From NCBI GenBank assembly GCA_048594975.1, contig JBMDXQ010000152.1, positions 1 through 37,928 of the forward strand: a stretch of 37,928 nucleotides of DNA. Direction: 5' to 3'. The notes under the pieces were generated by a model. The model was not told the origin of the DNA, did not search any database, and worked only from the letters and a program-made list of their open reading frames with translations. Numbering within the stretch: the stretch's first letter is position 1; each line of letters starts with the position of its first letter. Origin of the DNA: JBMDXB01 sp048594975. Lineage in GTDB: Bacteria; Acidobacteriota; Vicinamibacteria; Vicinamibacterales; 2-12-FULL-66-21. Shown piece after piece: positions 8,984-17,087 of this stretch. The position numbers were made by a program, and so were the translations under genes.

Positions 8984-11170
8984 TCACGGCGCCCGTCGCA
9001 ACCCCTCCCACCGGACGACCCACCCGGTGGACGGAAACCCGGGCGCGTGCCTGGCAGGTGCGCCGTCCCAGCCGGCGGCCATCATCGCCGCGGCGTAGAG
9101 CAGCCCGCCGTTGCCCGGCAGGTAGATCGTCAGCCCGGGACGCTGGTGGTTGTGCCCGTTGCGGCGGTACACGTTCTTCGGGGTCTCGCGGAGCAGCGCG
9201 TCGATCGCGCACTCCGGCTCGCCGAGGCGCGCCGCGCTCATCGCCACCATCGGGTAATCCCAGCCCCACGTCTCCGGCCAGTCCCAGTTGTCCCAGATCC
9301 ACGCCAGCGTCCGCCGCATCGTCTCGCGATCGACGCCGCGCGTCGGCGGCAGCAGCCCGTACGCCGCGAGCACGGCGGGGTGGTCCGTGGTCCAGAGCTT
9401 CTTCCCGGTATACGTGCCGGCCGCGGTCTCGGCAAACAGGTACTTGCCCTCCTCCACCGGCAACGGCGCCAGGCCGGCGGCGACCTTGTCCCACGACGCC
9501 TCGCGGGCGAGGCCGAGGCGCTCGCGCCACCGCTGCGCTGCCTCCAGCCCCCAGCGCCAGTAGGCGAGCTCGAACGTGCAGTTCACGGTTCGGTCCTTCG
9601 GGAACCGCTCCTGGGCGCACTGCAGCGGCGGACCGAGCACGTAGCGCGAGGTCGCGCCGTCCCGGGCGGCGAACGACGCCATGAACTCCGCCGTCTCGAA
9701 CACGATTTCGCGGTAGCGCTCCAGGGTCGCACGATCCCCGCGCTCGCGGTAGACGAGCTCGGCGTAGAAGATCGGGTGCGGCTGCTGCCAGATGAGGAAC
9801 GGGCCCACCGAGGACGGGGATTCGGCGCCGTCCGGAGAGGTCATCTTCGGCCAGCGCGCGCCGCGGTAGCCCTGGCGCCGGGCGGTGCCCCTGCCGCGTT
9901 CGAGAATCGAGGCGTAATAGCCGAGGCTCTTCTCCAGGAGCGGCAGGCGATTCCACAGCGCGAATTGCGCGGCGTGCCACCAGTGCATCTCCAGGTGGAA
10001 CTTTCCCTCCCAGCTGTTGAACGTCAGCCCGCTCTCCTGGGGCGGATAGCGGCCGGCACACTGGGTGGCCGTCAGGTACTGCGAGAGGACGATGCGGCGC
10101 TCGAGCTCCCGCCAGCGCGGGTCGGTGCTCTGCGACAGGTCGATCGCCCCCCCGGCGGACCAGAACGCGTTCCAGCGCGCGCTGGCGACCTCGCGGAGGA
10201 TCGCGAACGAGGCGGCGCCGCGCTTCGCCGGCGCCGGCGAGAACGACACGATCAGCTCGAACACGCCGTCGGACGCGCGCGGCCAGATCGCGTACTCGTG
10301 CGTGCCCGGAGTGCGCAGCGCACCCGCCGGCTCCCAGCGGGCGTCGACCGAGTACCTGGTCGCGTCGAGCGTGCGCGAGAAGACGGCGCGATTGTCCCCC
10401 CGCGTGACCGTGGTCGTGTGCGCCTCCGGCTTCGTCCAGTCCGCAGCCGTCGTCTGCCCGGTCCCGTACGGGAAGGCGATGCGGATCGCGAGCCGCGGCG
10501 TGCCGACCAGCCGCGATCGGACGCGCACGCCGATCTCGTCGAACTCGGGATGGACGAGCGTCTCCGTTTCGACCGGTTCGCCGTCGAACGTGAAGCGGCT
10601 CGTGATCGTGCCATTCCAGAGGTCGAGCCGCTGCGTGAGGTCCGAGAGATCGTCCGGCACCGCCGCCGTCCCGTCCCGCCGGGTGAGCAGGAACCCCACC
10701 TGGCCCAGGTGGAGCCGGTGCGGGTTGGCACGCAGCCAGGTGATCTCCTCCGAGCGCTCGCCCGGGATGTCGGCGTAGCCCACTTTCCGGCCGTGGCTCT
10801 CGTACTCGGTGAAGCCGAACGTCTCGATGCTCCAGCCGCGCGGGTTGGGGGCAGTGTGCCAGCCCCAGTGAGAGAGCGTACCGAGCGGGATGGTCTCGGT
10901 GAATGCCTGCGGGAACGTCTGCAGGCCGGTGACATCGACCGTGAACGCGAACTCCCCGTTGCCGACCGAGAGCGGCGATTCCGCGTCGAACTGTCGCAGC
11001 ACCGGCGCGTGGCGATCGACGAGCGTCCGGCGGTCGATTCGCGCGTCGTCGCGCGCGCCGCGGCCGCGTGCGGGCGGGCCCGGCTTCTGCGGCGCCGCCA
11101 GGGCGGTGAGCGCTGCGCCGCAGGCAAGGACGAGGGCGGTGGTTCGGATGCGGGTCACGACCCTCAGCAT
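8984..11170 (-). CDS. Six-hairpin glycosidase-like protein, exported
   Basis: The 728-aa product has a basic n-region and hydrophobic signal (TALVLACGAALTALA). The N-terminal half is beta-rich, with SVGNGEFAFTVDVTGLQTF and LGTLSHWGWHTAPNP, as seen in a family of uncharacterised bacterial proteins related to GH65-type beta-sandwich plus (alpha/alpha)6-barrel enzymes. The C-terminal half is the helical barrel: EGKFHLEMHWWHAAQFALW near 395, NCTFELAYWRWGLEAAQRW near 545, and aromatic-rich repeats such as WIWDNWDWPETWGWDYP near 635. The two Glu residues in those motifs are candidate catalytic acids, but this is inference. It probably works with the neighbouring GH95 in periplasmic polysaccharide degradation. 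Assignment to a numbered GH family is not possible by eye. Confidence 0.7.
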   Translation of the reverse strand: MLRVVTRIRTTALVLACGAALTALAAPQKPGPPARGRGARDDARIDRRTLVDRHAPVLRQFDAESPLSVGNGEFAFTVDVTGLQTFPQAFTETIPLGTLSHWGWHTAPNPRGWSIETFGFTEYESHGRKVGYADIPGERSEEITWLRANPHRLHLGQVGFLLTRRDGTAAVPDDLSDLTQRLDLWNGTITSRFTFDGEPVETETLVHPEFDEIGVRVRSRLVGTPRLAIRIAFPYGTGQTTAADWTKPEAHTTTVTRGDNRAVFSRTLDATRYSVDARWEPAGALRTPGTHEYAIWPRASDGVFELIVSFSPAPAKRGAASFAILREVASARWNAFWSAGGAIDLSQSTDPRWRELERRIVLSQYLTATQCAGRYPPQESGLTFNSWEGKFHLEMHWWHAAQFALWNRLPLLEKSLGYYASILERGRGTARRQGYRGARWPKMTSPDGAESPSSVGPFLIWQQPHPIFYAELVYRERGDRATLERYREIVFETAEFMASFAARDGATSRYVLGPPLQCAQERFPKDRTVNCTFELAYWRWGLEAAQRWRERLGLAREASWDKVAAGLAPLPVEEGKYLFAETAAGTYTGKKLWTTDHPAVLAAYGLLPPTRGVDRETMRRTLAWIWDNWDWPETWGWDYPMVAMSAARLGEPECAIDALLRETPKNVYRRNGHNHQRPGLTIYLPGNGGLLYAAAMMAAGWDGAPARHAPGFPSTGWVVRWEGLRRAP

Positions 11171-11186
11171 ACCGGGTCGGCGGCGC

Positions 11187-11192
11187 TATAAT
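11187..11192 (+). promoter_or_regulatory. Perfect -10 box TATAAT
   Basis: TATAAT occurs in the 42-bp divergent gap between the glycosidase-like gene and the HExxH peptidase gene. It would start the + strand transcript near 11199, 14 nt before the ATG, giving a very short leader. No convincing -35 is visible at 17 bp. In such GC-rich DNA a perfect TATAAT is notable. Confidence 0.55.
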
Positions 11193-11212
11193 CGCCGGAA
11201 ACCTCGACCTGC

Positions 11213-13066
11213 ATGCTGTTCTCTCGTGCGAGACACGCCGCACGCGTCGCCACGCTCTCGACCCTTCCCCTCCTGCTGCCCGCCGCAGCCGCCGCCGAGT
11301 GGCATCGCGTCGATTCCCCGAACTTCATCGTCGTCGGCGACGCGCGCGCGGGAACGCTGCGCGACATCGCCATCCAGTTCGAGGGGTTCCGCGAAACGCT
11401 CGGGCGCGTGCTGAGCGCAGAGGTGACCGCGACAGCGGTGCCGACCGTCGTCGTCGTGTTCCCGGACCAACGCGCGTTCACGACCTTTCAGCCCGTGTAC
11501 CGGGGCAAGCCGGTCGCGGTAGCCGGCACGTTCTCCTCCTCTCGCGACCTCAACTACATCGCCATCGTGCACGACCGTCGGCCCGGCGCGCTGCGCGTGA
11601 TTTTCCACGAGTACGCTCACCTGGTCGTCGCCAACGTGGTGATGAACCTGCCGGCCTGGCTTAACGAGGGCCTGGCCGAGTACTACAGCACCTACGAGGT
11701 GTCGGATGGCGGGCGCGAAGCGCTCATCGGGCGGCCGATCGATTCGCACCTGCGGCTCCTGAACGAGCGGACGCTGCTGCCGCTCGACGAGCTGCTCGCC
11801 GTCACCCGTTTGTCGCCGCTGTACAACGAGGGCGAGCGCCGCTCGATGTTCTACGCGCAGTCGTGGGCGCTCACGCACATGCTGCTGCTCGGCGAGCCGC
11901 CGCATAGCGATCGGCTGGCGGCGTTCATCCGCGACCGGCAGGCGGGCAGGATGGAGGCGGAGGCGTGGAACGCCGCGTTCGGCGGGCTGCGAATCGACCG
12001 CGAGCTGGATCGCTACATCCGGCGCCACATGTTCAAGGCGGTGTCGTACAGGTTCACCGAGCGGCTTGCCGCGTCGGCCGACGAGGCGTCGCCGATGCCG
12101 GACGCCGACGTCAGGGCGTTTCTGGCCGGCCTCCACGTGCGCCACGGGCGGCACGACGAGGCGGAGCGGCTGGTCGCGCCGGCGCTGCAGTCGAAGCCCG
12201 ATCATCCGCTCGCCACCGTCGTCATGGCGGCGGTCGAGGCGGCGAGGGGCGAGCAGGCCGCGGCGGCGACGCGCCTGGCGAGTCTCCGGACGAACGGCGA
12301 CTGGTTCCCGTCGTACCTGGCTGGGGCGGCGCTCACCGATCTCGTGCAACGAGAGCGGCCCGCGATCGACAGCCACGTGGCGGCCGCGCGTGCGCATTTC
12401 GAGGTCGTCGGCCGCCAGCACGAGGTTCCCAACGCGCTGGCCCACCGCGCCCTGCTGGCCGTCCTCACTCCCGGCCGGCCCGGCGCGGACGTCCTGACGA
12501 TGATCGCGCGCGCGCGCCGGCTCGCGCCCGGGCGCGATGACTACGCGCTGATCCACGCGCGCGTGCTCGCAGTCGACGGCCAGTTCGCCGCCGCGCGGCG
12601 GATCCTCGCGCCGATGATGACGCCGGGCTATCCCGACGCGGTGCGCGAGACCGCGCGGTCGTGGATGGGGACGATCGTGCGGATGGAACAGGCCCGGCAG
12701 CCGGCCGCGGCCGAGGCTCCGGCGGAGACCACCGACGAACCGCCGGCCACGCCACCGCCGGCCGCGACGGCGCAGCCGGTGTTCCGCGTGACGATGACCG
12801 GGGAGACCAGGCTCGAAGGCGTGCTCGAACGCATCGAGTGCCCGCCACGCTCGCCGGTCACGCTCCACGTGAAGGCGGAATCGAACCCTGGCATTCTCCA
12901 GGCGCCGAGCCTGAAGGCGATCGACTTCATCTCCTACCGGCAGGACCTGGCGGGCAACGTGACGTGCGGGTTCCTGAAAACGCCGGCGCGCGCGTACGTG
13001 ACCTGGCGCGACGGCCCGCGGCCGGGTGTGAAGCTGGTCGTCGCGGTCGAGTTCCCGCCGAAGTAG
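11213..13066 (+). CDS. Exported HExxH metallopeptidase (DUF1570-like) with helical-repeat region
   Basis: The 617-aa product has a signal peptide at about 1-28 (ending AAAAAEW). The gluzincin-like peptidase domain spans about 30-270: Zn motif HEYAH (132-136) and the downstream NEGLAEYY (151-158), whose Glu is the probable third ligand. Residues about 300-480 are Ala/Arg-rich helices with TPR-like spacing. A Pro/Ala/Thr-rich linker (about 485-510) leads to a small beta-rich C-terminal domain with two Cys residues (IECPP and NVTCGF). The layout matches exported peptidase-MA/DUF1570-type proteins common in Acidobacteriota, whose substrates are unknown. It converges on the kdgK gene with a 13-bp gap. 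Confidence 0.75.
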   Translation: MLFSRARHAARVATLSTLPLLLPAAAAAEWHRVDSPNFIVVGDARAGTLRDIAIQFEGFRETLGRVLSAEVTATAVPTVVVVFPDQRAFTTFQPVYRGKPVAVAGTFSSSRDLNYIAIVHDRRPGALRVIFHEYAHLVVANVVMNLPAWLNEGLAEYYSTYEVSDGGREALIGRPIDSHLRLLNERTLLPLDELLAVTRLSPLYNEGERRSMFYAQSWALTHMLLLGEPPHSDRLAAFIRDRQAGRMEAEAWNAAFGGLRIDRELDRYIRRHMFKAVSYRFTERLAASADEASPMPDADVRAFLAGLHVRHGRHDEAERLVAPALQSKPDHPLATVVMAAVEAARGEQAAAATRLASLRTNGDWFPSYLAGAALTDLVQRERPAIDSHVAAARAHFEVVGRQHEVPNALAHRALLAVLTPGRPGADVLTMIARARRLAPGRDDYALIHARVLAVDGQFAAARRILAPMMTPGYPDAVRETARSWMGTIVRMEQARQPAAAEAPAETTDEPPATPPPAATAQPVFRVTMTGETRLEGVLERIECPPRSPVTLHVKAESNPGILQAPSLKAIDFISYRQDLAGNVTCGFLKTPARAYVTWRDGPRPGVKLVVAVEFPPK

Positions 13067-13079
13067 GGGTCAGCCCCCC

Positions 13080-14162
13080 TCAGCGCTGGATGCGCGCCGA
13101 ACCGCCCTCGGCGAAGGCGCGCACGTGATCGAGGGCCACCATCGTCGTGTCCCCGGGCAGCGTCGCCAGCAGCGCGCCGTGCGCCCACCCGAGCTTCACC
13201 GCGGTCTCTGGCGGCTCACCGGACAGAAGCCCGTAGAACAGCCCCGCCGCGAAGCCGTCGCCGCCGCCCACCCGATCGTAGACGTCGATGTCGCAGGTCG
13301 GCGAGACGTAGGTCTGCCCACGCACCCAGGCCACGGCCCCCCAGGAGTGCCGGTTGGTCGAGTGCACTTCCCGCAGCGTCGTCGCCACGACCTTGACCTG
13401 CGGATACCTCTTCACCACGCGGTCGATCATCCGGAAGAACGTGGAGGGATCCAGCTTCGACTTCGCCGCCACGTCCGGCCCGGCGATGCCCAGCCCCTTC
13501 TGCAGGTCCTCCTCGTTGCCGACGAGGACGTCGACGTGCTCGACGATGCGGGCGAGGGTCGAGAGCGCGCGGGCATGGCCGCCTGAGGCCCGCCACAGCT
13601 TCTCGCGGTAGTTCAGGTCGAACGAGACCACCGCCCCGTGCTTCCGCGCCTCCTGCATGCCCTCGATGATGAGATCGGCGGTGGTCACCGACAGCGAGGC
13701 GAAGATGCCGCCGCTGTGGAACCAGCGGACGCCGTTCCCGAAGATCGACGCCCAGTCGAAGTCGCCGGGCTTGAGCAGCGATGCCGCCTCGTTGCTCCGG
13801 TTGTAGAAGACGATTGGCGCGCGCACGCCGTAGCCGCGATCGCTGTAGACCGTGGCCATGTTCGGCCCCCACGCGCCGTCGTGCGTGAACCGCTTGTAGA
13901 ACGCGGCGACGCCCATTGCCCGCACCTGGCCGGCGATCAGGTCGCCCACCGGGTATTCCACCATCGCGCTCGCGATGCCGGTACGCAGCCCGAAACAGTC
14001 GGAGAGGTTCGCGGCGGTGTTGTACTCGCCGCCGCTCACGTGAATCGTGCAGGTCGTCGCCTTGCGGAAAGGCACGACCCCGGGGTCGAGGCGGTGGACC
14101 AGGGCACCGAGCGCCAGGAAATCGAGCGCGCCGCGCGCGGGAATGTCGAGAACCGTCGTCAT
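13080..14162 (-). CDS. kdgK: PfkB-family sugar kinase, probable 2-keto-3-deoxygluconate kinase
   Basis: The 360-aa ribokinase-fold kinase has an N-terminal GG motif (HVSGGEYNTAANLS, 41-54) for sugar binding and a C-terminal PfkB signature DRVGGGDGFAAG with catalytic base Asp302. The VGNEEDL segment is typical of KdgK-type proteins. KdgK phosphorylates 2-dehydro-3-deoxy-D-gluconate to KDPG, feeding the Entner-Doudoroff aldolase. Substrate assignment rests on family resemblance; fructokinase or another sugar-acid kinase is possible. It is the last gene of the - strand carbon block, 265 bp after gnd, so it may have its own promoter. No strong Shine-Dalgarno precedes the ATG. Confidence 0.75.
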   Translation of the reverse strand: MTTVLDIPARGALDFLALGALVHRLDPGVVPFRKATTCTIHVSGGEYNTAANLSDCFGLRTGIASAMVEYPVGDLIAGQVRAMGVAAFYKRFTHDGAWGPNMATVYSDRGYGVRAPIVFYNRSNEAASLLKPGDFDWASIFGNGVRWFHSGGIFASLSVTTADLIIEGMQEARKHGAVVSFDLNYREKLWRASGGHARALSTLARIVEHVDVLVGNEEDLQKGLGIAGPDVAAKSKLDPSTFFRMIDRVVKRYPQVKVVATTLREVHSTNRHSWGAVAWVRGQTYVSPTCDIDVYDRVGGGDGFAAGLFYGLLSGEPPETAVKLGWAHGALLATLPGDTTMVALDHVRAFAEGGSARIQR

Positions 14163-14240
14163 CAGTGTGTAATCCAGTCGGTGCGAAGCACATCGTCACG
14201 ATTGACCTGCTGAGGCGTGTGGGCGCCGACGTCCAAACTC

Positions 14241-14378
14241 GTTTCAAACCTCTCGCGGGTGGCTGCGAGCGGGACGCCCCGCCGCCCGCCGCAGCGCCGT
14301 CCCTCGTCCCAGTGCCTTTCGGCGCGAGGAGGCGGTGGGGCTGCTCGCAGCCAGGACCCGCCACGCGGGTTTTGAAAC
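14241..14378. repeat. Imperfect inverted repeat between gnd and kdgK
   Basis: The left arm 14241-14270 (GTTTCAAACC then GCGGGT and GGCTGCGAGC) is matched in inverse order by the right arm 14343-14378 (GCTCGCAGCC, ACCCGC, TTTGAAAC). The enclosed 72 bp is GC-rich, with smaller self-complementary blocks. On the - strand it could fold into a long structured leader upstream of kdgK. It could also be a decayed mobile-element repeat. No known riboswitch is recognised. Confidence 0.5.
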
Positions 14379-14427
14379 CAGTCGGAGTCCATCTCGCGGT
14401 CCATCGCGACCCGATCGTCTCCGGATC

Positions 14428-15885
14428 TCAGGCCGTGTAACTCGTCGACGAGACGCGGCCGCCGCGGCCGGTCCAGTTCGTGTGGAAGAACTGGCCGCGC
14501 GGCTGATCGACCCGCTCGTAGGTGTGCGCGCCGAAGTAATCGCGCTGCGCCTGCACGAGGTTGGCCGGCAGCCAGGCGTGCCGGTAGCCGTCGAAGAACG
14601 CGAGCGCCGCCGACATCGCCGGGATGGGGATGCCCAGGTCCGCCGCGCGCGCGACCACGCGCCGCCAGCTCGCCTGCGAGCGGTCGATGACGGCGCGGAA
14701 GAAGTCGTCGAGCAGCAGGTTGTGCAGCTCCGGGTTCTTCGCGAACGCGTCGCGGATCTTGCCGAGGAACCGGCTGCGGATGATGCAGCCGCCGCGCCAC
14801 ATCAGCGCGACGCCGCCGTAGTTGATGTGCCACGTGTACTCGACCGCGGCCTCGCGCATGAGCATGTAGCCCTGTGCGTAGGAGACGATCTTCGACGCGT
14901 AGATGGCGCGGCCGACGTCCTCGACGAACTCGCGCCGATCCCCGTCGAAGCGCCGAGCCGGGCCGTGCAGGATCTTCGCCGCCGCCATGCGCTCGTCCTT
15001 GAGCGCCGACAGCGACCGCGCGTACACCGCCTCGGTGACCATCGTCATCGGCACGCCGAGATCGAGCGCGGACACGGCGGTCCACTTGCCCGTCCCTTTC
15101 TGGCCGGCGGCGTCGAGGATGACGTCGAGCACGTAGCCGCCCTCCTCGTCCTTCACCGCGAGGATGTCGCGCGTGATCTCGATCAGGTAGGAGTCGAGGT
15201 CGCCCTCGTTCCAGCGCTCGAAGACGTCGTGCATCTCCTGGTTCGACATCCCGAGGCCTTCCTTCATCAGGTGGTAGGCCTCGCCGATGAGCTGCATGTC
15301 GCCGTACTCGATGCCGTTGTGCACCATCTTCACGTAGTGCCCCGCGCCGTCCTCCCCGACCCAGTCGCAGCACGGCTCGCCTTCGGGCGTCTTGGCGGCA
15401 ATCGACTGGAAGATCTCCTTGACGTGCGGCCAGGCTGCCGGCGACCCGCCCGGCATGATGGACGGGCCGCGCCGCGCGCCTTCCTCGCCGCCAGACACGC
15501 CGGTGCCGATGTACAGCAGCCCCTTCGACTCGAGATAGCGGGTGCGGCGGATGGTGTCGGGGAAGTGCGAGTTGCCGCCGTCGATCACGATGTCGCCCGG
15601 CTCGAGGTGCGGCAGCAGCGCCTCGATGAAGTCGTCGACCGCCTTGCCCGCCTTCACCAGCAGGAACACGCGTCGCGGCTTCTTCAGTGACGCCACCAGC
15701 TCCGCGACCGAGTGCGTGCCGATGACCTTCGTGCCCTTCGCCTCGTTGGCGAGGAAGTCCTCCACCTTCGACACGGTGCGGTTGAACACGGCCACGGTGT
15801 AGCCGTGATCGTTCATGTTGAGCACGAGGTTCTGCCCCATGACGGCGAGGCCTATGAGTCCGATGTCCGCCTGTGCGTCGGCCAT
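14428..15885 (-). CDS. gnd: 6-phosphogluconate dehydrogenase, decarboxylating
   Basis: The 485-aa enzyme is of typical long Gnd length. It has the N-terminal NADP-binding motif GLIGLAVMGQN (9-19), the substrate motif GGNSHFPDT, SGGEEGARRGPSIMPGG, and the active-site helix GHYVKMVHNGIEYGDMQ, whose Lys186, Asn190 and Glu193 match the E. coli catalytic Lys183 region. The ATG at 15885 was chosen because AGGAGG (15897-15902) precedes it; the ORF stays open upstream but antisense to unrelated sequence. It oxidises 6-phosphogluconate to ribulose 5-phosphate, CO2 and NADPH in the cytosolic pentose phosphate pathway. It follows pdxB by 35 bp and may be cotranscribed with it. Confidence 0.97.
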   Translation of the reverse strand: MADAQADIGLIGLAVMGQNLVLNMNDHGYTVAVFNRTVSKVEDFLANEAKGTKVIGTHSVAELVASLKKPRRVFLLVKAGKAVDDFIEALLPHLEPGDIVIDGGNSHFPDTIRRTRYLESKGLLYIGTGVSGGEEGARRGPSIMPGGSPAAWPHVKEIFQSIAAKTPEGEPCCDWVGEDGAGHYVKMVHNGIEYGDMQLIGEAYHLMKEGLGMSNQEMHDVFERWNEGDLDSYLIEITRDILAVKDEEGGYVLDVILDAAGQKGTGKWTAVSALDLGVPMTMVTEAVYARSLSALKDERMAAAKILHGPARRFDGDRREFVEDVGRAIYASKIVSYAQGYMLMREAAVEYTWHINYGGVALMWRGGCIIRSRFLGKIRDAFAKNPELHNLLLDDFFRAVIDRSQASWRRVVARAADLGIPIPAMSAALAFFDGYRHAWLPANLVQAQRDYFGAHTYERVDQPRGQFFHTNWTGRGGRVSSTSYTA

Positions 15886-15920
15886 ATGATGTGGGTCCTC
15901 CTGGGGATCAATCGGCCAGC

Positions 15921-17087
15921 TTAGTAGGTTTCCACGCGAAAACCAAGACTCGCCGTTCTCGCGACGAGCGCTGCGCGGCCGCACGGGACGGCAACCGTGG
16001 TGTGCGGGAACTCGCGGCGGCGGGGGTAGTTCTTGCGCAGGCGATCGAACTGCGCGCCCCGATCCGGCTGCCCCACCGCCTCGCGCAGTGCGCGGTCGTC
16101 GGCCGCGATGTCGTAGACGGCCGACACCGCGGCGCGCAGCAGGTCCTCGTCGCTGCCCGCGACGTGCACCAGATCCACGTGCGCCACCGCCGGCGGCGGC
16201 AGCACCGTCGAGAGATCGGGCGGGTCGGCCGGCCGCTGCAGCCACGCGCAGAGCGCCGCGTGCAGCATCAGGGTCGCCGCGACCTTGCCGTCGAACGAGT
16301 ACCCGGCGATGTGCGGCGTGGCGAGGAAGGTGCGCCGCACGAGCGCCGGTTCGATGTCCGGCTCGTGCTGCCACACGTCGAGTACCGCGTGAGATACGCG
16401 GCGGCCGTCGAGTGCCGCGGCGAGCGCCGGTTCGTCGACCGCGGCGCCGCGTGACGTGTTGATGAACACGGTTCCCGGCCTGACCGTCCCGAACAAGCGG
16501 CTCCCCGCCATGCCGACGGTCGCGTCGGGCCCGCTGCGCTCGAGCGGGACGTGCAGCGTCACGTAATCGGCTGCCGCGATCGCCTCCTCCAGCGGCAGGA
16601 ACACCGCGTCGCCGGTCTGGCGCCGTCGCGGCGGATCGTTCAGCAGGCAGCGCATGCCGAGGCCGGCCGCTTTCGCCGCCACGCGCGAGCCGACGTTGCC
16701 GACGCCGACGATCGCGATCGACGCGCCGTCGAGGGTCGCGCCGCGCGCGCGGGCGGAGAGGAGCAGGGCGGCGACAACATACTCGGCGACCGAGTTCGCG
16801 TTCGATCCGGGGGCGCTCGCGAAGCCGATGCCCTGCGCGACAAGGTACGCGAGGTCCACGTGGTCGCAGCCGATCGTCGCGGTGCCGACGAACGCCACCG
16901 GCGAACCGGCGAGCAGGCGCTCGTCCACGCGGGTCACGGACCTGACGATCAGAACGTCGACGTCGCGCACGTCGGCGGGCTGGATGTGACGGCCGGCGGC
17001 GCGGCGCACGGTCCCGAGGGGGCCGAACGACTCGACGGCGTACGGGATGTTCTCGTCGACGAGGAAGGTCAGCCGCTCAGGAGGCAT
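15921..17087 (-). CDS. pdxB: 4-phosphoerythronate dehydrogenase family (PdxB-type)
   Basis: The 388-aa 2-hydroxyacid dehydrogenase has the PdxB N-terminus LVDENIPYA and the family string VGTATIGCDHVD. It has a Rossmann GVGNVG (128-133) and the catalytic triad Arg213 (TSRGA), Glu242 (HEPD) and His259 (TPHIAG), five residues offset from E. coli PdxB. A PdxB-type C-terminal extension follows residue 300. Known PdxB oxidises 4-phospho-D-erythronate in pyridoxal 5'-phosphate synthesis. The start at 17087 overlaps the end of the LarA-family gene by 11 bp, so the two are translationally coupled. That coupling raises the alternative that it oxidises a related sugar acid. Confidence 0.88.
   Translation of the reverse strand: MPPERLTFLVDENIPYAVESFGPLGTVRRAAGRHIQPADVRDVDVLIVRSVTRVDERLLAGSPVAFVGTATIGCDHVDLAYLVAQGIGFASAPGSNANSVAEYVVAALLLSARARGATLDGASIAIVGVGNVGSRVAAKAAGLGMRCLLNDPPRRRQTGDAVFLPLEEAIAAADYVTLHVPLERSGPDATVGMAGSRLFGTVRPGTVFINTSRGAAVDEPALAAALDGRRVSHAVLDVWQHEPDIEPALVRRTFLATPHIAGYSFDGKVAATLMLHAALCAWLQRPADPPDLSTVLPPPAVAHVDLVHVAGSDEDLLRAAVSAVYDIAADDRALREAVGQPDRGAQFDRLRKNYPRRREFPHTTVAVPCGRAALVARTASLGFRVETY

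Noticed and set aside
15886..16374. 163-codon upstream extension of gnd
   Set aside because: It overlaps pdxB out of frame, and an AGGAGG supports the internal ATG at 15885 that gives the normal Gnd N-terminus.
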